Made by a program: the position numbers and the translations under genes
Part shown: piece by piece, positions 1 through 7,198 of the stretch
How the letters are laid out: each line of letters opens with the position of its first letter
Position numbering within the stretch: the stretch's first letter is position 1
The notes under the pieces: model-generated
What the model saw: only the letters and a program-made list of their open reading frames with translations
The model's database searches: none
Told to the model about the DNA's origin: nothing
DNA from: SIG607 sp036307305
Lineage (GTDB): Bacteria; Bacillota; Clostridia; Oscillospirales; Acutalibacteraceae
Length of the DNA: 26,350 nucleotides
Direction: 5' to 3'
Assembly: GCA_036307305.1 (NCBI GenBank)
Contig: JAXJXV010000017.1
Coordinates: 1 to 26,350 of the forward strand

Positions 1-82
1 CGGACAACAAGTCCGCCCCTACTGATGTTCTGAACAGTCTCTACGGCTACGGTGTAGGGGAGGATTTGTTATCCTCCCGTAT
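1..82. repeat. Inverted pair of short palindromic repeats (left edge)
   Basis: Two related palindromes face each other. The first (1-22) has arms CGGAC/GTCCG around loop AACAA, followed by CCCCTAC, and is cut by the window edge. The second (about 53-82) begins GTAGGGG and has 8-bp arms GGGAGGAT/ATCCTCCC around loop TTGTT. Reverse-complementing the first gives GTAGGGG, then CGGAC, TTGTT, GTCCG. This is the same element in opposite orientation, with paired base changes that keep the stem. The pattern resembles small interspersed palindromic repeats of clostridial genomes; that family comparison is from memory. Confidence 0.6.
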
Positions 83-350
83 AAATACAATGTACGATTG
101 TTTTTTACTTTGCCTTTCCCTTTGTTTTTCTTAATTTTATATTACCATAAAATTCCTCTAAAATCAATGAGTGTTACAGCAATGTGACCTGATATAACAA
201 AATTGTAATATAGAATAGAGTTGTCATTTCACAGCTCTTTTGTTATTTCTCAAGGTTTAAAAGCATATACTTTCTTGTGACAAATGCTCGGCTGTGTGAA
301 AATTTGCGCAGCTGACCGTCACGCGAAAGAAATTTGAAAGGATTTCGTTT
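83..350. other. Non-coding upstream region
   Basis: AT-rich stretch between the edge repeats and the first gene. I see no ORF of note and no RNA gene. No sigma-A promoter with a 17-bp spacer stands out. A ribosome binding site (GAAAGGA, about 336-342) precedes the gene at 351. A sporulation sigma factor promoter is possible but cannot be called by eye. Confidence 0.4.
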
Positions 351-542
351 ATGAAAAATAAGATGATGTTATATATAGCCGTGCTTCAGGTGGCATTTGT
401 TTTATTAGCAGCAGCGTTGCTTTATGCTGTAAAAATGTTTTTCCCCGATACCTTTTCAATGGTAAAAGAACAGCACCGCAGGTACTTTGAGCAAGAAACG
501 ATAATTGAGCAAATGGATATTAAAGAAGATATGAAAGCTTAA
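351..542 (+). CDS. Small single-pass membrane protein beside an M50 protease
   Basis: 63 residues. One hydrophobic segment (about 7-28) is followed by a charged tail rich in Glu, Lys and Gln. A GAAAGGA ribosome binding site lies just upstream, and the stop is 19 bases before the next gene, so the two are probably co-transcribed. The tail, with a FPDTF-x-MVKE start and a YFEQET stretch, resembles from memory the N-terminal anchor of SpoIVFA-like M23 proteins that partner SpoIVFB. No LytM/M23 domain follows. It could be a minimal regulator or anchor for the neighbouring protease, a truncated SpoIVFA homologue, or an unrelated membrane peptide. The gene call is good, the function is a guess. Confidence 0.7.
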   Translation: MKNKMMLYIAVLQVAFVLLAAALLYAVKMFFPDTFSMVKEQHRRYFEQETIIEQMDIKEDMKA

Positions 543-561
543 TACTGATGGGAGTTTTTAT

Positions 562-1152
562 ATGAGCTTTAAAATTTTTTCTACTAAGGTGACGGTTTCC
601 TTTCTGTTTACAGCTATGATTTGTATTTTGCTTATTTGTGACAGGACGGGTTTTGCTTTCCCAATGCTGTGCAGTGTGGTTTTTCACGAAATGGGGCATC
701 TGGCAGCTATGCATATCTGCCGTTGTCCGCCTACGGAAATACGCCTTATTCCTGCTTCTGTGCAGATTTGCTCACCTGTGGTAAGCTTAAAGCATGAGGT
801 ATTTATACTTGTATGCGGTCCTCTTTGCAATCTTCTGTTATTTGGGGTTTTGTTTGTTAATTGCTGTCTTTTTTCCAGTATTTATTTTCTTGAATTTTCT
901 ATTATCAATCTCATATACGGAGCATTTAATATGATGCCTGTTAAGGGGGTTGACGGGGGAAGCGTTTTACATATTCTGCTTTGTCGGTATTGGGGTGACA
1001 GAAAAGCTGAAAGGATAATGAATTTTATAACGGTAATCGGCGCCGTATGTTTTCTTGGAGGTGCTGTTTTTTTGAGTTTTAAAGGAATAGTAAATTATTC
1101 GGCATATATTATGGCGCTTTATCTTGTTTTGTCGGTTTTTCTTAAATTTTAG
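562..1152 (+). CDS. M50 site-2 metalloprotease, SpoIVFB-like
   Basis: 196-residue polytopic membrane protein. The zinc motif HEMGH is at residues 42-46, and the second metal-ligand motif of the family appears as NMMP at 123-126 followed by DGG at 131-133. Intramembrane M50 proteases of this layout cut membrane-bound substrates; B. subtilis SpoIVFB releases sigma-K during sporulation. This protein is shorter than SpoIVFB (roughly 290 residues) and has no CBS domain. A GGGAG ribosome binding site supports the ATG. The small upstream membrane protein is a plausible partner. Family membership is firm; a sporulation role is inferred because M50 proteases also process other anti-sigma factors. Confidence 0.85.
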   Translation: MSFKIFSTKVTVSFLFTAMICILLICDRTGFAFPMLCSVVFHEMGHLAAMHICRCPPTEIRLIPASVQICSPVVSLKHEVFILVCGPLCNLLLFGVLFVNCCLFSSIYFLEFSIINLIYGAFNMMPVKGVDGGSVLHILLCRYWGDRKAERIMNFITVIGAVCFLGGAVFLSFKGIVNYSAYIMALYLVLSVFLKF

Positions 1153-1199
1153 TTGAAAGAAAGAAGTAAATATTGTATCATTGTTAATGGTGATATTAA

Positions 1200-3041
1200 A
1201 TGGATAACAAAAAACTTGAGGAATTATTTCTAACTGTTCAAAAGCCGGGCAGATACTGTGGCGGAGAACAGGGAAGTGTTATGAAGGATAAGGAAAAGGT
1301 GGATATTCGTTTTGCCTTTTGTTTTCCTGATACGTACGAGGTGGGAATGTCTCATCTGGGAATGAAAATTCTTTACTCTCAGTTTAATGAGCGTGAGGAT
1401 ATTTGGTGTGAAAGAGTTTTTGCGCCTTGGACTGATTTTATAGAGGTAATGAAAGAAAACGATATACCTCTTTTTGCTCTTGAAAGCCGTGACCCTATTA
1501 AAGATTTTGATTTTATAGGATTCACTTTACAGTATGAAATGAGCTATACCAACGTTCTTTCTATGCTTGATTTAGCAGGATTGCCTCTTAAGTCCAAAGA
1601 CAGAAAAGAGTTATCCCCGATAGTAGTAGCAGGAGGACCCTGTGTGTGCAACGCCGAGCCGTTGGCAGAGTTTATCGACCTGTTTTTCTTGGGTGAAGGC
1701 GAAGAGGTTGACCTTGAGGTTATGGATTTGTACAAGGAGTGCAAAGAAAAGGGTGACAGCAAGGAAGAATTTTTATTAAAGGCTTCTAAAATTGAGGGCG
1801 TTTACGTTCCGTCCCTTTATAACGTGGAATATGACGGACAGAAAATAAAGAGCATTACTGCCCAAAAAGAAGCGCCTGAAACTGTTAAAAAGCGTATCAT
1901 AACCGACTTGGACAAGTCTTATTATCCCAGTGAATTCGTTGTGCCGTATATTGAAATAGTTCACGACAGAGCTGTACAGGAAATTTACAGAGGCTGTATA
2001 CGAGGTTGCAGATTTTGTCAGGCAGGTTTTATTTACCGTCCTGTAAGAGAAAAATCTGCCGATGTCATCAGCAAACAGGCAAAGGCTTTGTGTGACAGTA
2101 CAGGCTATGATGAAATTTCACTTTCTTCACTGTCTACAAGCGATTATACCGAGCTTGAACCGTTACTTAAAAGTCTGCTTTCGTGGACCGATAAGGATAA
2201 GGTCAGCCTTTCACTGCCGTCTTTGAGAATTGATAATTTTTCACCTGAGCTGTTAAAGAAAATAAATCATATCAGAAAAAGCGGTCTGACCTTTGCTCCC
2301 GAAGCGGGTACACAGCGTCTGCGCGACGTAATAAATAAAAACATTACAGAAAAAGAAATTTTAGATACCTGCAGAATTGCTTTTGCGGGAGGACATACTT
2401 CGGTTAAGCTTTACTTTATGATTGGACTTCCTACCGAAACCGATGATGATATTGTAGGTATAGCCCAACTTGCTCAGAAAATAGTGGATATTTATTATTC
2501 CATGGAACAGCGTCCTAAGGGTAAGAGTGTTGACGTGGGTGTCAGTGTATCTACCTTTGTGCCTAAGCCCTTTACACCTTTCCAGTTTGAGCCTCAGATA
2601 TCAAGAGAGGAAATTCTGAGAAGACAGGCGTTGCTCAGAAATTCCATTACCACTAAAAAAATTTCTCTTTCCTGGCACGACAGCGCTACAAGCTTTTTAG
2701 AGGGCGTCTTTGCTAGAGGCGACAGACGTCTGTCTGCCGTTATTGAAACAGCCTACAGAATGGGTTGCATTTTCGACAGCTGGAGTGAATGCTTTGACCT
2801 TGAAAAATGGCTTGAGGCTTTTGAAAAATGCGGTATAAATCCTGAGGATTACAGCGGACGTTCATTTGATTATGAGGAAGTTTTACCTTGGGAGCATCTT
2901 GATTATGCCGTTTCCAAAAAATTCTTCATAGCTCAAAATAAATTGGCTAAAGAAGAAAAAACCACGCCTAATTGCAGAATTTCCTGCGCGGGTTGCGGTG
3001 CTAATTGCTATGGGGAGGGTGTTTGTTTTGAAAAACGTTAG
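1200..3041 (+). CDS. B12-binding-like radical SAM protein, TIGR03960 family
   Basis: 613 residues. The N-terminal part resembles a cobalamin-binding-type Rossmann domain. The radical SAM cluster motif C-x3-C-x2-C is at C266, C270 and C273 (CIRGCRFC). The C-terminus ends in a cysteine-rich tail (about 595-610) that could hold another metal site. The length and the overlap with the next gene fit the TIGR03960/TIGR03936 pair found throughout Clostridia, often next to ribonuclease E/G and ribosomal protein L21 genes. The reaction is not known to me. The ATG at 1200 has only a weak ribosome binding site, but the N-terminus begins as expected for the family. Confidence 0.88.
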   Translation: MDNKKLEELFLTVQKPGRYCGGEQGSVMKDKEKVDIRFAFCFPDTYEVGMSHLGMKILYSQFNEREDIWCERVFAPWTDFIEVMKENDIPLFALESRDPIKDFDFIGFTLQYEMSYTNVLSMLDLAGLPLKSKDRKELSPIVVAGGPCVCNAEPLAEFIDLFFLGEGEEVDLEVMDLYKECKEKGDSKEEFLLKASKIEGVYVPSLYNVEYDGQKIKSITAQKEAPETVKKRIITDLDKSYYPSEFVVPYIEIVHDRAVQEIYRGCIRGCRFCQAGFIYRPVREKSADVISKQAKALCDSTGYDEISLSSLSTSDYTELEPLLKSLLSWTDKDKVSLSLPSLRIDNFSPELLKKINHIRKSGLTFAPEAGTQRLRDVINKNITEKEILDTCRIAFAGGHTSVKLYFMIGLPTETDDDIVGIAQLAQKIVDIYYSMEQRPKGKSVDVGVSVSTFVPKPFTPFQFEPQISREEILRRQALLRNSITTKKISLSWHDSATSFLEGVFARGDRRLSAVIETAYRMGCIFDSWSECFDLEKWLEAFEKCGINPEDYSGRSFDYEEVLPWEHLDYAVSKKFFIAQNKLAKEEKTTPNCRISCAGCGANCYGEGVCFEKR

Positions 3042-3657
3042 AGTGTTTTTCTCAAAAAAGGGAAGACTTAAGTTTATTTCCCATCTTGATATGAACAGAT
3101 TTTTTACCCGCGCTCTTAGAAAAAGCGGTTTGCCTATATGGTATACCGAGGGCTTTAACCCTCATCCGTATCTCACCTTTGCGCTACCTCTATCTTTAGG
3201 TTTTGAAAGTGAGTACGAAATCCTTGATTTTCGCCTTGTGGATGACGGTGTTTCTTTTGAAGAAGTTAAAGAAAAACTTTCTGCAGTACTGCCCGATGAT
3301 ATAAAAATCAACAGGGTGGACGAGCCTGTTATGAAGGTGGGAAAAATATCTGCCGCTAAATTTGAAATTTCATTTTCAACAGATGAGGTAAAGGATTTTT
3401 ATGACTACCTTAAAGGTAATGAAGTTGTTATAAAAAAGAAAACAAAAAAAGGCGATATAAAAGTTGAGAATGTTGCCGAAAAGCTTAAAAGCGTTCAACT
3501 TGATGGTTGTAAGGTAATTGTTGTTCTTCCTGCGGGAAACGACAATGTAAATCCTACGCTTCTTGTGTCTGCTTTTGAGGAAATGTGTGAAAAAAATGTG
3601 AGAGTTTCTTATTTCCGTACTGCTGTTTACGGCGAGAACTTAAGTCTTTTCGTTTGA
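3028..3657 (+). CDS. DUF2344 / TIGR03936 radical-SAM-associated protein
   Basis: About 209 residues from the preferred start. The N-terminus (KNVRVFFSKKGRLKFISHLD) and the YTEGFNPHPYLTFALPLSLG stretch are the DUF2344 signature. An upstream GTG (2998) opens the frame, but TTG at 3028 is favoured. It sits 8 bases after a strong GGGGAGGG ribosome binding site (3012-3019) and gives the usual family N-terminus. The gene then overlaps the last 14 bases of the radical SAM gene in another frame, suggesting coupled translation. These proteins occur fused to, or next to, TIGR03960 radical SAM enzymes and probably act with them, perhaps in RNA or ribosome modification; that role is inferred. Confidence 0.85.
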   Translation: MKNVRVFFSKKGRLKFISHLDMNRFFTRALRKSGLPIWYTEGFNPHPYLTFALPLSLGFESEYEILDFRLVDDGVSFEEVKEKLSAVLPDDIKINRVDEPVMKVGKISAAKFEISFSTDEVKDFYDYLKGNEVVIKKKTKKGDIKVENVAEKLKSVQLDGCKVIVVLPAGNDNVNPTLLVSAFEEMCEKNVRVSYFRTAVYGENLSLFV

Positions 3658-3708
3658 TTTTTAAGTACTAATAAACAAATAATCTTTTGCTGATTCGTCA
3701 TTTTCAAT

Positions 3709-3733
3709 AAAAAACAATATTTGTCTGTTTTTT
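3709..3733 (+). terminator. Weak AT-rich terminator candidate
   Basis: AAAAAACA and TGTTTTTT can pair across a 9-base loop, and the right arm runs into a long T tract. It would end the radical SAM/DUF2344 unit. The stem has almost no GC, so the call is weak. Confidence 0.3.
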
Positions 3734-3746
3734 TTGTTTTTTTGTC

Positions 3747-3775
3747 TTTACTATTCGAGATATTTTTGTTATTAT
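3747..3775 (+). promoter_or_regulatory. Putative promoter of the sugar operon
   Basis: TTTACT (3747-3752), a 17-base spacer, then TATTAT (3770-3775), upstream of the gene at 3834. An inverted repeat, ATATCC-TTGT-GGATAT (3774-3789), abuts the -10 and is a candidate operator. Confidence 0.5.
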
Positions 3776-3833
3776 ATCCTTGTGGATATCTGTAAGATTG
3801 CACAAAATTTTTAGATACGGGGGTTAATTTATT

Positions 3834-4661
3834 ATGAGTAAATTACCTGTAGGTATTCAGCTTTATTCCGTAAGAGATGCGATGGAAGCTGATTTTGCCG
3901 GAACACTTAAAAAAATTAAAGAAATGGGTTATGATGCTGTAGAGTTTGCAGGTCTTTTCGACCACAGCGCAGATGAGGTTAAGGCTTTGTGTGAAGAAAT
4001 CGGTCTTATTCCGATTTCAGCTCACGTTGGCAGAGGCGTTATTATGGCGGACGTTGAAAAAGTAATCGGTGATTACGCTACAATCGGCTGTAAGTACATC
4101 GCTATTCCGTGGGCTTCTTGTGATAACGACCTTGTTGGCTCAAAGGGTTACGATTCTTTCCTTGCTGACCTTAAGGTTATTGCAGCAGAGTGCGCTAAAT
4201 ATGGTATGAAGCTCCTTTATCATAATCATGATTTTGAGTTTGCAAAATACGAAGGTAAAAACAAGCTTGATATCCTTTACGCTGACACTACTCCGGATGT
4301 TCTTCAGACACAGATTGATACCTGTTGGGCAAAGGTTGGCGGTGAGGACCCTGCAAAGTTTGTTATGAAATATGCAGGCAGAGCTCCTCTTGTTCACCTT
4401 AAAGACTTCGTTGGCAGTAAGAGCGCTAATATGTACGCGCTTATTGACGGCGGCGTAGTCGAAGAAAAGGAAGAGGAGATTGTTCCTTTCGAGCTTCGTC
4501 CCGTTGGTTACGGTATTCAGGACGTTCTTTCTATCATCAAGGCTGCTGAAAATGCCGGTGCTGAAATGTTTATTGTTGAACAGGATAACTGGTCTTTGGG
4601 CAGAACCTCTATGGAAAGCGCAAAGCTCAGTATTGATTACATAAAAAATATTTATAACTAA
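3834..4661 (+). CDS. Sugar phosphate isomerase/epimerase, xylose isomerase-like TIM barrel
   Basis: 275 residues, a cytosolic TIM-barrel protein of the AP-endonuclease-2/xylose-isomerase-like superfamily. Family metal and substrate motifs are in the right order: HNHDFEF from H130, a QIDTCW strand with D162, HLKD from H188, and EQD at 249-251. Members isomerise or epimerise sugars, inositol derivatives or keto-sugars, usually with a divalent metal. It is followed 30 bases later by a Gfo/Idh/MocA dehydrogenase, so the pair probably oxidises and isomerises one sugar or inositol-like compound; the substrate cannot be read from sequence. The strong T-ending codon bias (GCT, GTT, GGT) of both genes suggests high expression. 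Confidence 0.85.
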   Translation: MSKLPVGIQLYSVRDAMEADFAGTLKKIKEMGYDAVEFAGLFDHSADEVKALCEEIGLIPISAHVGRGVIMADVEKVIGDYATIGCKYIAIPWASCDNDLVGSKGYDSFLADLKVIAAECAKYGMKLLYHNHDFEFAKYEGKNKLDILYADTTPDVLQTQIDTCWAKVGGEDPAKFVMKYAGRAPLVHLKDFVGSKSANMYALIDGGVVEEKEEEIVPFELRPVGYGIQDVLSIIKAAENAGAEMFIVEQDNWSLGRTSMESAKLSIDYIKNIYN

Positions 4662-4691
4662 GAAAAAATAACACAAAGGAGTGTTTTTATT

Positions 4692-5864
4692 ATGGCAGAT
4701 AACGTATTAGACAGATTTGATGGTAACTTCAGCGAAGAAGCTGCTGTCGACACAAGTCGAAAGGTTAAGGTTGGTATTATCGGTACCGGTTGGATTGCAG
4801 AGGCTCACATTCAGCAGTATCTTGCAATGGAAGATGTTGAGGTTGTAGCGCTTGCTGATATCGTTCCCGGTAAGGCTGAAGCATTTGCTAATAAGTTTGG
4901 TGTAAAGGGCGCAAAATATTATCCCTCTCACAAAGAACTTATTGATGCTGGTGAGGTAGAAGCAGTTTCTATATGTACATATAACTGTCAGCATGCTGAA
5001 CCTGCTATTTACGCTCTTAATCACGGCGTAAACGTAATGCTTGAGAAACCTTTCACAGTTACTCTTGAAGAGGCTGTTGAGGTTATGAAGGCTGAAAAGG
5101 CAAGTGGTAAGCTTCTTACCATCGGCTTCCAGCCCAGAATGAGCGAAAATATGAAGATGATTAAGAAGATAGTAGAGTCCGGTGAGCTTGGTAAGGTTTA
5201 CTATCTTAAGGCTGGTGGCGGCCGTCGTCATGGTATTCCTACTCCTTACGGTACAACCTTTATTGAAAAGGATACAGGCGGTATCGGTGCTATGGGTGAT
5301 ATCGGATGTTATTCACTCGATATGCTTCTTAACGCTGTTGGTTATCCAAAGCCTTTGACCGTTACAGGCTATACCTCTGATTTCTTCGGCACTAATCCTG
5401 AGTACTATACACAGGATGATAAGCCTGCTGAGTACGCAGAGAAGTTTGGCGTTGATGACTTTGCTGCAGGTTTCATTCGTCTTGAAGGCGGCATTATGCT
5501 CGACTTTATGATTTCTTGGGCTATGCATATGGATACAATCGGCGATGCTATCATTCTTGGTACTAAGGGTGGTCTCCGTATTCCTTCTACTGAATGTTGG
5601 AACGGTGAGTTCACAACTCCTCTTACTATCTACAAGGATGTTGCAGGTAAGCGCGTAGAATACAAGATTCCTCATCAGGCTCCTACTAAAAATGGTAAAG
5701 GTCTGTTCTTCAATAAGCTTCGTGAGTTCATTGATGCTGTTAAGAATGGCGGAGAGCCAACAGTTCCTTCCAGCCAGATTATCTACAATCAGGCTATTAT
5801 CGACGGTATTATTAAGTCTAATGCTATCGGTAAGGAAATCGAAATTGAGATTCCTGAAATCTAA
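4692..5864 (+). CDS. Gfo/Idh/MocA family NAD(P)-dependent oxidoreductase
   Basis: 390 residues. After a ~24-residue N-terminal extension comes a Rossmann fold with GTGWIAEAH (31-39), then the hallmark EKP motif (118-120). In the catalytic D-I-G-x-H-x-x-D region the usual His is Tyr (D203 and Y207 in GDIGCYSLD), as in glucose-fructose-oxidoreductase-like members. The enzyme should oxidise or reduce a sugar or cyclitol hydroxyl with a nicotinamide cofactor. AAAGGAG (about 4676-4682) lies before the ATG. It is the second gene of a two-gene unit and is closed by a strong terminator. No transporter or regulator accompanies the pair, so the substrate is unknown. Confidence 0.88.
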   Translation: MADNVLDRFDGNFSEEAAVDTSRKVKVGIIGTGWIAEAHIQQYLAMEDVEVVALADIVPGKAEAFANKFGVKGAKYYPSHKELIDAGEVEAVSICTYNCQHAEPAIYALNHGVNVMLEKPFTVTLEEAVEVMKAEKASGKLLTIGFQPRMSENMKMIKKIVESGELGKVYYLKAGGGRRHGIPTPYGTTFIEKDTGGIGAMGDIGCYSLDMLLNAVGYPKPLTVTGYTSDFFGTNPEYYTQDDKPAEYAEKFGVDDFAAGFIRLEGGIMLDFMISWAMHMDTIGDAIILGTKGGLRIPSTECWNGEFTTPLTIYKDVAGKRVEYKIPHQAPTKNGKGLFFNKLREFIDAVKNGGEPTVPSSQIIYNQAIIDGIIKSNAIGKEIEIEIPEI

Positions 5865-5876
5865 TTTGATTATTAT

Positions 5877-5910
5877 AAAAAACTGCTGTTCATACGAACA
5901 GCAGTTTTTT
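5877..5910 (+). terminator. Rho-independent terminator of the sugar operon
   Basis: A perfect 15-bp stem (5877-5891 with 5896-5910) has core CTGCTGTTC/GAACAGCAG, a 4-base loop, and a T6 run ending the right arm. It lies 12 bases after the stop codon at 5864. Confidence 0.93.
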
Positions 5911-5940
5911 GCATTTTTATGCAAAGATATGAGTTTTTTC

Positions 5941-5969
5941 TTGACTGAAAAAAATTGATGCTCTATAAT
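5941..5969 (+). promoter_or_regulatory. Sigma-A promoter of the aromatic amino acid operon
   Basis: TTGACT (5941-5946), a 17-base spacer, then TATAAT (5964-5969), giving a predicted start near 5976. It is the only consensus promoter seen ahead of the nine-gene aro run. The leader is about 38 bases, too short for a T-box or a leader-peptide attenuator. Confidence 0.85.
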
Positions 5970-5992
5970 ATAATAGATAAAATATTATATTA
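5966..5992. promoter_or_regulatory. Inverted repeat over the aro operon -10 and start site
   Basis: TAATATAATA (5966-5975) and its exact reverse complement TATTATATTA (5983-5992) are separated by 7 bases. The left arm overlaps the -10, the predicted start lies in the spacer, and the right arm ends just before AAAGGA. The position suits a repressor operator. Only AT pairs are involved, so chance cannot be excluded. Confidence 0.45.
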
Positions 5993-6013
5993 ATAAAGGA
6001 ACAGGCGATTATT

Positions 6014-7198
6014 ATGTTAAATAAAAAAATGCTCGAGCTTGGTACTGCAAGTTCTGCTATAAGACAGTTGTTTGAATATGGAAAAACGAGAAAAGCTGAG
6101 ATAGGCGAGGACAAGGTTTTTGATTTCAGTATTGGAAACCCCAGTGTTCCTGCGCCTAAAAATGTTGATGAAACAATAAAAAGACTTATTGATACCACCG
6201 ACAGCGTATTGCTTCACGGTTATACCTCTGCGGCAGGTGATATGGAAGTAAGAAGCAAAATTGCAAATTACATAAAGGAAACGTCAGGCGTACAGGCTTC
6301 TGCTTCAAATATATATATGACCTGCGGTGCTGCGGCATCTCTTACCATAACGTTAAATGCATTGGCAAATGAAGGGGACGAGGTAATTTTACTTGCGCCT
6401 TTCTTCCCTGAATACAGAGTGTTTGCTGAAAAAGCAGGTTTTAAGTGTGTGGTTGTAAACTGTCGTGAGCCTGATTTTCAGATAGATGTTTCCGCTCTCG
6501 AAAATGCAATTACTGAAAAAACAAAGGCGATTATAATAAACTCTCCCAATAATCCTACAGGCGTTGTTTTCAGTGAGGAAACCATAATTGAGCTTTCAGG
6601 GTTGCTTAATAAAAAACAACAGGAATATAAAAAGGATATTTTCCTTATTTCCGACGAACCGTACAGAGAGCTTGTGTACGGTGACGTCAGCGTACCTTAC
6701 CCTCAGAAATATTATAATAACACCATCGTGTGCTATTCATTTAGTAAATCTTTGTCTTTGCCCGGTGAGAGAATAGGTTATATTTACGTGTCACCAAATT
6801 GCAACCAATCGGCTCTTGTTTTTGCCGCTGTTTGCGGCGCGGGACGAGCTTTGGGCTTTGTATGCGCACCCAGTATGCTTCAGCGTGTAGTAGCTGAAAA
6901 TCTGGGTAAAACGGCAGACGTGAGTGTTTATAACAAAAACCGTGAGCTTCTTTATAAAGCGCTTACCGATTACGGATATACCGCTGTAAAGCCTGACGGC
7001 GCCTTTTATCTTTTCGTGAAGTCGCCTGAAGCTGATGCAAACGCTTTCGCTGAAAAGGCTAAAAAATATGAGCTTTTGTTAGTTCCCAGTGATTCTTTTG
7101 GAATGGGTGGTTACGTAAGGATTTCTTACTGTGTTTCTACAAAGCAGATAGAAAATTCTCTTTCAGCGTTTAAAAAGCTCATTGAGGAGTACAAATAA
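6014..7198 (+). CDS. Aminotransferase class I/II, probably aromatic amino acid
   Basis: 394 residues, a fold-type I PLP enzyme. Visible residues are N180 in NNPTG, D214 in SDEPY, the Schiff-base lysine K245 in SFSKSLSLPGERIGY, and R253. It leads the aro operon and its stop overlaps the pheA start by one base. The most economical role is transamination of phenylpyruvate (and hydroxyphenylpyruvate) with glutamate as the last step. Annotation by family alone would be a generic aspartate/aromatic aminotransferase; substrate assignment rests on context. Confidence 0.88.
   Translation: MLNKKMLELGTASSAIRQLFEYGKTRKAEIGEDKVFDFSIGNPSVPAPKNVDETIKRLIDTTDSVLLHGYTSAAGDMEVRSKIANYIKETSGVQASASNIYMTCGAAASLTITLNALANEGDEVILLAPFFPEYRVFAEKAGFKCVVVNCREPDFQIDVSALENAITEKTKAIIINSPNNPTGVVFSEETIIELSGLLNKKQQEYKKDIFLISDEPYRELVYGDVSVPYPQKYYNNTIVCYSFSKSLSLPGERIGYIYVSPNCNQSALVFAAVCGAGRALGFVCAPSMLQRVVAENLGKTADVSVYNKNRELLYKALTDYGYTAVKPDGAFYLFVKSPEADANAFAEKAKKYELLLVPSDSFGMGGYVRISYCVSTKQIENSLSAFKKLIEEYK

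Noticed and set aside
1..82. CRISPR array at the left edge
   Set aside because: Only two palindromes, in opposite orientation and of differing sequence, without spacers or cas genes.
5313..5924. Antisense open frame over the Gfo/Idh/MocA gene and its terminator
   Set aside because: Mirror of the codon bias of the real gene; it begins inside the terminator hairpin and shows no recognisable protein motif.
5970..6013. T-box or leader peptide controlling the aro operon
   Set aside because: The predicted leader is only about 38 bases, with no room for a T-box and no run of aromatic codons.
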